Shown here in pieces: positions 53,871 to 64,000 of a DNA stretch of 64,000 bases. The notes below the pieces were generated by a model that was not told the origin of the DNA, did not search any database, and saw only the letters and a list, made by a program, of their open reading frames with translations. A program made the translations under genes and the position numbers. The stretch spans positions 3,224,001 through 3,288,000 of the forward strand of contig OZ004582.1 of the NCBI GenBank assembly GCA_963924555.1. The letters are read 5' to 3'. This DNA is from Crambe crambe. Its lineage: Eukaryota > Porifera > Demospongiae > Poecilosclerida > Crambeidae. How positions within the stretch are numbered: the stretch's first letter is position 1; the number at the start of each line of letters is the position of its first letter.

Positions 53871-54300
53871 CTGTGCAGGGTTTGTGGCAAGCTTATAGCC
53901 ACAAAATCAGGGCATCTTGCAGCAATCATCTGGATGACCTACTCAACATCTTTGGGGTGTCAGCAGAATCTGATAACCCAAACATAGAACAGTGATTATT
54001 GAGGGGTGGTGTAGGCATGATGACAGTTCTTGTACTGTTTGTGAACACTACACAGTGATTCAGCGTGGAGGCAGACTACCGAGAGACCTTCCCCATAGCA
54101 ACTGTGCTCCCAAAAATGCACATGTTAGAAGAGCGTGGCATGGCTCCACAGATGGCATGCAGGGTTTGGGTTACGGAGAATAAGGAGCCGAGAGTATCCA
54201 TGCATAGTTTAACTCGCTTGGCCTATAGGGGGATTTCTGATCCAGTTGATCGACTAATATTGCACCCTCTAACATTGATGCCAGGCCTAAGATTAAGATA
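53870..54300 (+). pseudogene. C-terminal fragment of an unassigned transposon protein
   Basis: Mixed frames give CSNHLDDLLNIFGVSAESDN and then VLPKMHMLEERGMAPQMACR, with MHSLTRLAYRGISDPVDRL. I recall the KMHMLEEH...SIHARFN...I-DPVxRL pattern from invertebrate transposon proteins in which it precedes the stop. Several residues and at least one stretch are missing. Confidence 0.42.
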
Positions 54301-54372
54301 AGGAAAAAAATCTACATCATAAACTTCATATATAACTTACCACCAAACTCCTTCAGACCCCAATAAAATTAG

Positions 54373-54741
54373 GAGGTCCTGGCGTTGTTGTGCAAATTGA
54401 CAAATCTCTTTTCAGGCACAAGCCAAAGGTGAACATAATATGCTCCATCCTACAGTTTACTTGATAAATTTTCCCCCCTACAGAACCACAGAGGTAGAGC
54501 TACAACTCAAGAGGTGTGGGTGTTTGGACTTGTTGATACCTCGCATACACCAGCCCTGGGGTTCATGATGGAAGTTGCACAGATATTCAGGCCCATGTTG
54601 CTCCAGGGACAATCATTCATTCAGATCAGTGGGCCTCCTATAATCGTGTTGCCAGTCTTCCGAATGTAACCTCTCAACCTCGATGAGTTTATGTGGAGGG
54701 AGAGGTACGGCCAAACCAAGGCAGATGCATTTGCCAAATAA
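54373..54741 (+). pseudogene. ISXO2-like (Merlin/IS1016-type) transposase fragment with intron
   Basis: Exon 54373-54428 encodes GGPGVVVQIDKSLFRHKPK with the first catalytic Asp. A 55-bp GT..AG intron (54429-54483) follows. Exon 2 has NHRGRATTQEVWVFGLVDTS, AHVAPGTIIHSDQWASYNRV with the second Asp, and LDEFMWRERYGQTKADAFAK. A frame change separates GLVDTSHTPALGF from AHVAPG, and the block with the third catalytic residue (ESYWxxxK) is deleted between TSQPR and LDEFMW. No terminal repeats were found. Confidence 0.75.
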
Positions 54742-54787
54742 TACATAAACAATACTTTGATATTCAGGAAAACTTAGGATATGTGTG

Positions 54788-55146
54788 GGTATTATGAGTC
54801 AGTCCCTATTATGGGTTCACCACTTTATAAGAATCTACAAGAATTGATACTTTAGATATGAAAACTTAATAATTTTTTTGGTCTTTTGATCAAATAAAAA
54901 TTAATCATCCAGAAAATGCCTTATTCATGCATAAACACAATCTTAAATAAGAAGTTTAAAAATTGGTATAATCGTGACCAATCTGAATAAAAAAAGTGCA
55001 GGGAAGACAAGATGGAGTAAAAAATGAATTTTAAAGTAATCTAAGGTTATTGTTTCTATTTTGTAGAAATCTTAGCTACATTATCAATTCTTAGAGACAA
55101 AAATCAAGCCAGTGACTCATAATTCATACCTATGACTCATAATACC
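54788..55146. mobile_element. 359-bp AT-rich MITE candidate
   Basis: GGTATTATGAGTCA at 54788 and its exact complement at 55133 form 14-bp inverted repeats. A further ATTATGAGTCAC-type copy lies just inside the right end. The interior is about as AT-rich as any part of the window and non-coding. No target duplication is evident. Confidence 0.5.
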
Positions 55147-55984
55147 TTCCCGAGTGTGTCATGTAAGATCATGCCTCCTATCTACAAGATGCAATATTTT
55201 TATTACTTTCTCCACACATTAGTTCTACATAACGTATTAACTTTATTATACTCACTTTTATGTTATTTAAGTAGCTAGCCCCAATAATCTCCAAGAAGTT
55301 CATTCCAGCAGCACGAGGCTACACAGAATCATGAATCATGCCCACTCGCAAACCACACCCACCCGCGAACTTATTTTCATCGCGCGAAATAGTTCAGCAC
55401 TAGTGCCGGATAAGTCAATTGATCCCTAAATATTGTGCCTACTAGGTACCCGTATAACAGAAAGAAAAAAAATAGACAGTAGATAGCTGTAACAGAACCA
55501 GATACACCATTCCTTTATCTACTTAACCAGTAAGTCTCACCTCTTCAAAAACTGTAGCCTCTCCTCCAGACATCTTTTTCTCTCACCCCTTTGCGTGCCT
55601 TGTTATGAAGTACCTCAGTTAAAACTCCTGTATCTTCACTCCAGAGTACAATGAAGAACCAGGACAAACGCTAACCTGTTGTTCTAGACCTTATTTACTG
55701 TAGCACGTGATAAAGGTGACTCACAACACTACATCCGGTCTGACTTAATTGCCGCTAGCACATTGAATAAAACATCCGCGGTACATACGCGTAACAGCGG
55801 AAATAAAATCACATGATCGAGGCGTGATGTAGTGAAAGTTACCTGTAAAAACAGTGAGCTGAAAGAGATCGAAGCGAGATCGCCTCAAGCTTTCAACACT
55901 TATTATGATAATACTCATCAGTAGATACAATAATGCTGTTATTCAAATATTTGTGGGAATAATTATGAGGAATGTGTTATACCA
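55147..55984. other. Spacer, no gene seen
   Basis: A few CACACCCACCCGCG-type words near 55345-55375, otherwise nothing recognised on either strand. Confidence 0.5.
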
Positions 55985-56165
55985 GTTACTGTTCAAACAT
56001 AGCCCTTCCAGCCATCCCGCCGGCTTGAAATGCTTGTAGAAGTAAGCCGAACATAGTCATTTCATGTCGCCTATCTTCCTCTTTTCGCTTTTCTTCAATT
56101 TCTATTTCCCTCTTCCACCTTTCTTGGTACTCCACCAGCAGAAACTTTACAAAATTTTTGGAGGA
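55985..56165 (-). pseudogene. Coiled-coil tail fragment of a transposon-type protein
   Basis: One minus frame reads KNFVKFLLVEYQERWKREIE and EIEEKRKEEDRRHEMTMFGL, then LLQAFQAGG. Such ER/K-rich helices ending RHEMxMF close the Myb-like partner proteins of several invertebrate DNA transposons. No partner was found beside it. Confidence 0.35.
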
Positions 56166-56222
56166 TGCAGTAGCTGGTGTGATCTTTAGTGTGCTTTACA
56201 CAGGCCGACATCAATGCATACT

Positions 56223-57430
56223 CTACCTGTATATTATAGGGACAATAGTTGGTTTGTTTGCATACAATGCTACAGTGTATACCTCCTCATCCTCTCCTCT
56301 GTAAGAAACATAGTCACCAACATAACTCATCTCCATATGTGTCACTTCAGTCGCCTTGAAAAGAGACACTTCATCTTGGCAAGAAATGCAATCATTATGC
56401 ATGTTTCCTCCTATGAATTGAGGTGTTGTAGTAGTTCCATTAATGGTTTTAAGTGGAGTGTCCATAAATGTACATTTGTTATTGTCATCTTGCAGAATGC
56501 CATGCACTATAGCCGTGTCAAAGCCTCATTGCAAAAAGTAGCTACACACCTTTATCAAGACACCCGGTGTGTAGATTATCTTGTCAGGCAAAACTTCCTT
56601 TGAAGTTCTTCCAAATAAGTACTTCTGCACCTCGGGTGTAGCAGCTAAGGACTTCAGTCCAGGGCCAATCCTGCATATATGCCTTGTATGATACTACGTA
56701 TACAGACAGGTGTACTATTGCACACATGTATACATACCTTGATCCTCCTTCCAGAATATTTCTCAAGTGTTCTAGGTAGGTGAATTGGATTCATGACTGG
56801 AAGCATGTCTGTTAGAATGAACATTGTGCAATCTCATGAGTCCATTGAAAGACTCGCACCTGTTAATGGTCACAAACACACAGTATAAAATTTTAAGTGT
56901 TACGAATACTATGCTCATTTATGTAACATGAATGGGGAAGCAAAGCTCCTGTTTACAATCTCTTTTGATAACGAGCTGTGTAGGCTCACTGCTCGCCTCT
57001 TTCGCATGCACATGCATAATTTGTGCACATGTTAATTTATTTGAGGCCACAACATTTTCTCGATTTTCCAAACAAATAGCCTGTTCATGACACAGCTGAA
57101 TATAGTAATGTTGCTGCACGTCCAGTTAAAGGATTGACCAGTTACATGATATGTTAGGTTTGCCAGTTTGCAACAACATTATTATTATAGCAGAGCTATA
57201 TATACCTTTCTGTGTTGAATGAGGCTGTTCTTCCAAAGTCTAACATATTCTGGGGTAAGTGCAGCAGAAGATGAAATTTAGGTTTATTTAGTAGAACACT
57301 ATTGTGTGCTTTCACTGATGTTATTAAGTCTTCACAAGTTTGCTGTGCAGCTTTAAAATCATTTTTGCAGAATGGCTTAATAAGCAAGCCTGAACACCTA
57401 TAAAACAGTAAAGGGTCTATAAGCACTCTA
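56223..57430 (-). pseudogene. Unassigned transposon-type gene (KFHLLLHL family)
   Basis: From the right: KPKFHLLLHLPQNMLDFGRT and ASFNTERY (57426-57200), an apparent intron, then CESFNGLMRLHNVHSNRHAS near 56860-56800 with YLEHLRNILEGGSR next to a GTATGT donor. The last block (56507-56223) has KCTFMDTPLKTINGTTTTPQ and MEMSYVGDYVSYRGEDEEVY. I recall the motif KPKFHxLLHL...FGxxxxFxTERYES from uncharacterised transposon proteins of fungi and sponges. Its catalytic part is absent here. Confidence 0.45.
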
Positions 57431-57584
57431 GCTAGCTACTTAATTATTCTTATCACCTTTGCGAGAGAGAGCCAAACATTTTTCTCACTAGAATCACAAG
57501 TGAGTTGCACATGTTTTGGTGCACACCTGGATGTCCAGGCGCATATAGAAAAAAAGAAAAGAGAATCAAATGACACTGTAGTCT

Positions 57585-59923
57585 CCTGTGCCACAGCAAA
57601 AAGCAATCCTCTGAAGTGCCAGGGTGGCATAGCCAAACTCCACACTCATTGAAGAACCATGGGGTATCTGCACGGCGTTTTCTCTCCCTGCAGAGAGAAC
57701 ACCTGCCTCGTTTGTGGCCTCCTCCATCTGTGCACTTCTTCTAAGGGAAGTGTTGGAGCGACAGTGTCTTCACCTGGTTGTTGGACCGACCTCTTCTTCT
57801 TCTGCTGCAGTAGTCCTCTATCAGCTGGATTGCTAAGGCTTCTCTAAACTGCAGGATCTTCTTCACCTTGCTATCAGGGTGCTGAATCCTGTAGAGGACG
57901 AAAGCGTTGGTGATAGCCACATCTAGTAGGAAATTGGCAATGTAATTTTGTAGAATTTTCTACACTTCATCCTGACATGCCACGGAGCTGGTCACCATGG
58001 TCAACACCCCCCCCCATGTACTCTGCACAGGCAGTGGGACAAGGAACAAGTATTCTTGTTCCATGTCTATCTTGGCGGGGTCATAGCTGGTAGACATCAC
58101 TGTAACTGTCTTCCTGTCTAACCAGCACGATGCCACAACATTGTGTGACTGGACAGATGTAGATTCCCCCCTAGGTAAAAACACCCACAGTAATTAGAAT
58201 TAGAATTTTTATTCAATGTTTTTACCTGTTCTTCAATTTGACATTTTTCAGCTGCTCCGGGAAGCCCTTCCGATTGCTCTATGCAGTGCCACAACCGTAC
58301 AGTCCAACTGCCTCCAATCGCAAAGAAGGGCCTTTGATGTGAAAAAGTTATCAAAGAAGACCCTGTACCACTTCTTCTGAAAATCCCTGGTGAGATCCTT
58401 TACCACCCTTGCTCCTAGGTTCTTTTCAGTACTTTCCTTCTTCCCAGTGTACACCTCCAACCGGGAGAAAAAGCAGTTGACACTGTCAGCCAATACCCAC
58501 ACTTTGATCCCTCGCTTGATGGGTTTCTTTGGGAAGTACTGCTTCAGGCTCGAGCGTCCTTGAAACTTAATCATCGCTTCATCGACAGCTAGTTCCCGGC
58601 AAGGGGTGTACACTGATGAGAATCTGTCATGCAGGTAGTCAAGTGCAGGTAGTCAAGAACAGGTCTACTTTCCCATATCCTGGTGATCCTGGTGGAACGA
58701 GGGTGGAATTATCTGCATAGTGCAGGTACCTACTGATGTCAGTGAACCTGTCCCTGCTAATTTTGTCTGCGATAGGACCATAGTGGTAGATCGGGTTTTT
58801 CCTCCAATAGTCATCCAGAGAGGGAAGGGAATTTATCCCTATCAAAATTGTGAACCCTAAATATGCCTCATATTCTTTAGTGGAAAGAGGTTTCCACTTC
58901 TCATATCTCAGAGGATTCATAGTTTCCTGGGCATATTTGTTGGTTTCTTCACTCACCATCTTTACCAGGTCAGGGGTGTAGAAAAGTCGGAACACTTCTA
59001 ATGGTGTATCTGGGATGGTTACTGTGGGTCCTCAAGACTGGCCTTTGAAAGCATGAATCTTTTTTGGTGCTTTCAGGTTTGATGACCACCTTTTCAAGAA
59101 GTGGGATGTTGTGATCTGAGTTGGAACTGTGGGAGAAGATGGTGGGGATGGTGATTGTGAAGATGATCGAGATGGAGACAATGAACGGGGGTATTAAGTG
59201 GCGATAGAGTATATGATGAAGATGGTGATTGTGGAGGATCGGTACTGATGGCAGAGTAAGAGGTGACAACGGTGGAGGAGGTGAGTTTTCAAATGAAGGT
59301 GTCGTAGGTGGACTTATTGTAGGTGGAATGCTAATAGAGATTGGAGGAGTAGATGGATGCAACAAACGCGGAACAGAAAATGAATAACTTGGTAGATGGG
59401 GTGTGGCTACGGATGATGAAGGTTGGACTGCGAGTGGTGAAAAAGAAGACAGAGGAAGTGGAAGTAAGTAAGTCAGGAATTGAAATGATCTTTCCTTTGT
59501 AATAATTCTGGCTCGTTCCACATTGAGAAAGGAAGGATTCGTGGGTGGAACTTTGTCGAGGATTGGGTACTTCGTTCTGGGTTCTTCATCATCCTCTGAT
59601 GACTTGTCCAAAGACTCCACATCAGATTCTAAAGTTAGTTTCTTACCTTCATCATACCCAGCGTCAAAGCCTTCATCACTTCCTGCTGTGATGATTTCAA
59701 GGGGGTCATCAATATCCCCATCCGGTTCCTCCTCCACCATCTTCATTACTTCCTCAAGTAGTACATCATGCACACTAAATAATTATGTACTAACCTTCTG
59801 CACTTGAATGGCAAGCATTCACTATTCGCTGTTTGTCTTTGGAGGTACTTGCTTAGAAACTTTACTCCCATTTTGATGATAAGAAAATTGTAGATGGAAT
59901 CATATTCTTCTTCTCCAGTAGCC
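57585..59923 (-). pseudogene. piggyBac transposase, frameshifted
   Basis: A possible start (MATGEEEYDSIYNFLIIK) lies at 59923. An acidic region (59773 on) and a Pro/Ser-rich stretch follow. A frameshift near 59000 opens FRLFYTPDLVKMVSEETNKY and YEAYLGFTILIGINSLPSLD. A 14-bp tandem duplication near 58632-58660 shifts the frame before ELAVDEAMIKFQGR (first Asp). YRVFFDNFFTSKALL holds the second. A further break and a TAG precede a retained GT..AG intron (about 58166-58225) that joins in phase to GESTSVQSHNVVASCWLDRK. A G-run near 58010 breaks GGVDHGDQL (third Asp). The C-terminal cysteine-rich domain GRCSLCRERKRRADT ... WLCHPGTSEDC completes the protein. All domains are present, but at least five lesions disable it. 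Confidence 0.87.
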
Positions 59924-60099
59924 ATGGTGTAATAATAATCATTCCTGCATACATCTTTTTTTTATAGCACTCTTAGATAGAAAATAAATGATGGGTTTAT
60001 GCTGTTCCAGGCGTGAGATTCACAAATTTAATTGCGAAAAAAGGCGCGTGAAAGGGGGTCACTCTACACCGGAGAGGTCACTGTACACTAGTATACAGT

Positions 60100-61125
60100 G
60101 ACCCGGGAGACATTCTGCTCTAGTGTAAAATGACCAGGGGGTCATTCTCCACGGGGGGTCATTCCCCACTCCGACACCGTTATAATTAACAATTCGTCTA
60201 ATCGAATCCAAAGCTTCATTGGTTTTTGGGCGCTTACTTGGGTCAAGGTCACACGAGAGCACACAGATTTCCAACTTCTGGAGGGAGATGACTGGTATCG
60301 GGATAAGAACCAAGTACTTTTTGCATTATTGCTGGTCCATCTAAACCATACCATACTCGCCTTTTCCCAAACAATTCAATATATAGACAATCTAAAGAAT
60401 ACATGTCTACTGCAGCACCCCGCCTACTAGCCTTGAACATTTCTGGAGCCATGTAAGGAAATGTTCCTGGTCCTCTGGTTGAAGTCTGCACTCACCTAAA
60501 ATTTAACATGAAAGTGATAGCTAACTAATAACTAATTTTTTTTGATAGCTAATAACCCACCAATGTAGCATATGTACCTCTGATGTCATATATAACTTCT
60601 TTCCAAGGGGTATCTACTGCACTCAAACTAGTCTTCAAGTAGATAGTAGACCCTGTATTAAGTGTTGTCATGCATGTATTCACATGTATAGTGATCCAAA
60701 GAGTACCTTGGCTAACTTCACCACAATGAAATCATGTAACTCAGGTTGAAATTTTGCTCTTCTAATACCATATCTTCAAGAAGTGTTTGATTAGTAGCAA
60801 AATCCTATTGAGTGCATCTCCACACGCCGATCTGCCCAGTTGCAATCACTGATGTATGTATCTTCCCACAAATGACTGGACAATATTTGACTACATAGTA
60901 AACAATGATTATCTGGACACATAATTATACGAACAATACTGAAATTACCTATTACATTTTCCATAAAAACTTCTAATGGACCAGAATCAGAACTCAGAAC
61001 TACTGGAGGGGTCTCTCTAGGTATTAATAGTATAATAATCCCCAGGATTAAACATGAAATAAGTATAATTACTTGAACTTCCTTTGTAATGACCTCCTGG
61101 TGGCTATCGCTCAGTAAACCCAATA
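60100..61125 (-). pseudogene. Protein kinase fragment
   Basis: Minus strand: LGLLSDSHQEVITKEVQ, a likely intron, RETPPVVLSSDSGPLEVFME, then HDFIVVKLAK near 60740. After an AG near 60485 comes TSTRGPGTFPYMAPEMFKAS, the activation segment with the APE motif, then AAVDMYSLDCLYIELFGKRR and CDLDPSKRPKTNEALDSIRR, the C-lobe. In the C-lobe, SLGC reads SLDC. A frameshift lies near 60290. The N-lobe Lys and the catalytic HRD loop were not found. It is most likely a truncated duplicate of a sponge-type kinase. Confidence 0.6.
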
Positions 61126-62478
61126 ACTTGGGTAGTTCTCTTGAATCCCTTCAACTGGCATCTGAATTGTGCGAAATAATTAGAATGGTATACATTATAA
61201 TATACTCTTTCACTTGCTCACTTACAGCAAAATAGTTCATTGATATCTTAGCAGAGGCCGATTGCTTGCTTGATGATTGGGATTTATGATATCGACTGAC
61301 CAATTCTTTGTAGTCAACTGAAAAAAATAGAATATATGCACACCCATTCTAGAGCTACATGAGGTACTAGTATCCTAGCTTAGCCTTAGCTCAATATTAA
61401 CTATAGTACTGCTGGTTCATTATTGAAAGCATTCCGCGATAGACCTGCTTCTCTGCAGGCTGCCGTTGAACTTTTGGGAAGCTCCTTCACCTCAAGAGAG
61501 GGTGAGCAAGGTAACCTTAGTGGCTGAATACCTTCATCCATGCCATGCGCCATTTACTGAGCTTTACGCGACGTGGTATGCAGTGATAAGTGACAAATTT
61601 CAAAAATTCATTATGCGTAAAATAAAAAAAAGTGACGCGGTATGCAGTGACGCGATATGCAGTGATAGGTGAGTGATACGGTATGCAGTGATAAGTGACG
61701 CGGTACCGTGATGTGCAGACGCAGTAAGCGGCGACGTTAGAGCGGTGTGTAACCTTCAGGGCCACCGTAAGATAGCCTCCAAAAACTCACCGCTTTTCAC
61801 GGCAAACTACGGCTGAAGTATACGCGGTAGTATGCGGTAACTCCGGGAATTCCCCTACTTCTTAATAATTAATTTTTTTGTTTACTTTTTTGTAACCACA
61901 GAAACCATGAATATTTAGCTAGCAGATATGCAGCCTGTGAAGCTACATTCTGAATACAAAATTTACCGTCAGGGGTGTAGGTTGAAAAATGAAAAAAATT
62001 TAAAAAAAAAATCAGGTGTGCAGCATTAAGAAAGAACTTTAAGGTCAGGTGTGCACCACAGTTATGTGAATGGTGGACCTATTCAATAAATTATTAGAAT
62101 ACCCCACATAGGTACTGACCTGAGAGGTGATGATGATTTACCCGATTGGGATGATCGGGGACTATTGCTTGGGGGGAAGTGGTGCTGAAAGAGAAGAGTC
62201 TGAGATGTGTTTAGAGGGGGGAAGTGGTGGTGGAAGGGAAGAGCCTGTGGTGGATGGGATGTGTTTGGAGGGGGAAGTGGTGATGAGGACGGGTCGACTG
62301 ACGCTTCTTCTGCCTTATTTTAAGTTACACAAGCACCAAAAAAAAGTTAAATTTTTTGTGAAACTACGCTCTGACCAAGTCTGAGGGAACACACACTTGT
62401 GCAGTTAGTCTTCTGTTGTACATGACAGAGGGGGGCTGGATGGTCCCTCTATGCACAAGCTATGCAATTAATATTTCG
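61126..62478. other. Gene-free stretch with minisatellites
   Basis: Holds a GACGCGGTATGCAGTGATAAGT array (61568-61725), a G-rich duplicated GGAAGTGGTGNNGAAAGRGAAGAG patch (62175-62275), and the left copy of a 40-bp direct repeat (62306-62345). No recognisable protein on either strand. Confidence 0.55.
61568..61725. repeat. ~22-bp minisatellite, GTATGCAGTGATAAGTGACG
   Basis: GGTATGCAGTGA-type units occur at 61575, 61639, 61655 (as GATATGCAGTGA), 61679 and, degenerate, beyond. Spacing is 16-64 bp, so the array is irregular. Confidence 0.75.
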
Positions 62479-62550
62479 TTACATCCTAACGTGCTGGAGT
62501 GAAAGGGAATGCATCTTCTGCCTTATTTTAAGTTCCACAAGCACCAGCAC
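62306..62550. repeat. Direct repeat pair, 207-bp spacing
   Basis: CTTCTGCCTTATTTTAAGTTNCACAAGCACC occurs at about 62307 and 62514 with a single clear difference. The second copy overlaps the end of the minus-strand gene that follows. Confidence 0.8.
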
Positions 62551-63970
62551 CGAAAAACAGTTAATTATGATTTTCAAAATTATTTTTAAGTCTCCATTAA
62601 ACAGGTCCACAGAAAGATCAAAATAACAGTGTTCATCTTCTCCTTCATATATAATTTCATGTGTTTTTGTAGCAGTGTCATAGCCGAGTATAGTACCATG
62701 GTACCATCTGAACTCGCTTGTGCCCACCTCAAATTTATGACTTATCAAAGAATCAGGGTTCTGAATAAGATGTGAGGATTCAGAGGTGCTGTTTTGGATG
62801 TACTCTGATAGTTCACTAATGATATCATCAATAGGTCGCTGTTTCCCAGAACGGCTAAAAGTAATATGAATATTTTGATGTAAAATTTTCTTCCTTATCT
62901 TAAACTGTGTTTTTATAAGTGAAAGTTTCTGGGCTTTCATTTTTGCAGCTGTGAGTGGTAAGCTTTCAATGTCCACTCCCTTTGCACACTTAATCTTTTC
63001 TTAACAGCTAAGTCTATCACTTCACATTGTTGGTCATTGGTAAGGCTGCCTAACCACTGCAAAGTTTTATTCTTTTTAACTTCAACAAGGTTGGAACGTG
63101 CCATCTGGTGTAGGTTAGGGATTGCAGTGGTAAGATAATCATTTAGACCAAGGATTGATTCGCAAAGGTCATTACTTGGTTTCAACTCAGCAAGTGCTCT
63201 CTTTACATCTGGCTCTGGAGGGTCCCAGTACTTGCCTCCTGGAAGTTGGTTTTGTGCATACATGCATAATTTTTCTCTCATTTTCATTACCCCAGCAACC
63301 AACAATGGATATAGTGTTGCAGAATTACACTGACCTTGCTCAAATAATTCTTCATAAACAACTTTTGACTTTGGGTGTTGGCGATGATTGGTATTTTTAT
63401 TGTCTCCATAAAGCTTCCCTTCAGATCTGAACACTTTATGATTTTTGTCCAGTACCACTTTAGGATAACACTCAACTTCTTGCAAATAAGTTTTTAGTTC
63501 GAGATAATGATGGTTCATGTCCAAAGCTGATTTTCTTAAGTCACTAGATTTAGACAACATTACAAGGTCCGCATAAACATGATAAAACATCAACCCATCT
63601 GCTATTAACTGAGTAATTTCAGTAGAATCCAACAATTTCATATAAATATCCCTTTTTAATTTGTTACCAGTATCTTTACCCATATACTTTAGGAAGTGCA
63701 GAGCAGCATTCTTAAGAAATATGATCTTTGCTGCATTTGCAGCTGAAACAAACTAATTTGACGTGCAAGGGTTACACTAGAACAAGAAGAATAGTACACT
63801 CGAGATTCTTCACTCAAACTGGCATCAGCAGACATTACTGCCAAAAAATCGGGAAATCCTAGCACTCCACAACAGTATTCAGGGGTGCCATATTTGCCAA
63901 ATACTTTGCAGAATTCATGGACTAGCACATCCACTGGATGATATTGTCTACTAGTGGCATCACACCCCAC
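62479..63970 (-). pseudogene. Transposon-type protein with Tudor-like tail, runs off the edge
   Basis: Frames from the right: DVLVHEFCKVFGKYGTPEYC (63970-63689), a one-base frameshift near 63740, then IFLKNAALHFLKYMGKDTGN and a 248-residue open stretch. That stretch has GLMFYHVYADLVMLSKSSDL, YGDNKNTNHRQHPKSKVVYE, LPGGKYWDPPEPDVKRALAE and SNDLCESILGLNDYLTTAIP, ending near 62985 with another frameshift. The last part (to 62479) includes VDIESLPLTAAKMKAQKLSL and KFEVGTSEFRWYHGTILGYD with IYEGEDEHCYFDLSVDLFNG, a Tudor/chromo-barrel-like strand pattern. I recall the ESILGLNDYLTTAIPNLHQM block from uncharacterised sponge transposon proteins. The N-terminus lies beyond 64000. Confidence 0.5.
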
Positions 63971-64000
63971 AATTCCTGATAAAAAGGCCTTGCGTAGATT

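Noticed and set aside
59775-59794. A 20-bp GT..AG intron in the piggyBac N-terminus
   Set aside because: Too short for any known spliceosomal intron in animals; more likely a frameshift or a remnant of a shortened intron.
62127-62384. Gly/Glu-rich plus-strand frame
   Set aside because: It runs through a duplicated G-rich patch and a direct repeat and resembles no family.
1-64000. tRNA, rRNA or bacterial operon features
   Set aside because: No cloverleaf-like A/B-box pairs or rRNA segments were seen by eye, and the gene structure is eukaryotic; a tRNA scan would be needed to exclude tRNAs.

Overview
This window looks like a stretch of an invertebrate nuclear genome, most likely a demosponge close to Amphimedon. 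The inference rests on three things. Introns are very short (53-115 bp) with canonical GT..AG ends. The sequence is AT-rich with ubiquitous AGCTAGCT-type words. The transposon protein families resemble ones I remember from sponge and cnidarian genomes. No database search was possible, so all family names are from motif recognition.

Almost nothing here is an intact host gene. The window is a transposon graveyard in which at least a dozen unrelated families lie side by side, often nested, and mostly broken by frameshifts, nonsense codons and loss of the catalytic core. Region 0-6.1 kb: a foldback element, a long-period tandem array, then a spliced KDZ-like transposase gene on the plus strand facing a minus-strand gene with a KMT5A-like SET domain and a possible OTU-like segment. 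6.3-10 kb: a Tc1/IS630-type pseudogene, a PB1-like accessory fragment, a CXC fragment and a MULE/SWIM transposase interrupted by a MITE. 11.5-14.3 kb: two hAT remnants, one with a BED finger and one ZNF862-like. 16.6-21.6 kb: another PB1-like fragment, diverged repeats, nested inverted repeats, a SWIM-like fragment and an unassigned spliced candidate.

23.5-27.3 kb: a Ty3/gypsy retrotransposon with remnant LTRs and a deleted protease. 27.6-33 kb: fragments of several DDE-type families, a third PB1-like gene, a gag fragment and minisatellites. 33-35.3 kb: P-element/THAP9-like pieces with a 251-bp MITE. 35.3-38.3 kb: a hAT gene split by a young, internally deleted LTR element that keeps both LTRs and a 5-bp target duplication. 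39-42.8 kb: an unassigned coiled-coil gene and an internally deleted TTF-type hAT. 43-47.3 kb: a second MULE, an integrase-core element and gypsy gag-pro remains.

47.3-51.2 kb: minisatellites and a multi-exon DUF3987-like P-loop gene cut by a Mutator-type MITE with a perfect 9-bp target duplication. 51.8-55.1 kb: a cysteine-cluster gene resembling KDZ-associated CxC5/CxC6 proteins, then an ISXO2/Merlin transposase fragment. 56-59.9 kb: an unassigned transposon gene and a piggyBac. 60-61.1 kb: a protein kinase fragment. 62.5-64 kb: a transposon-type protein with a Tudor-like tail that runs off the right edge.

The most interesting points are the convergent KDZ-like and SET genes, the DUF3987-like gene, the PB1-like accessory family found three times, and the recurrent loss of catalytic centres in unrelated elements.
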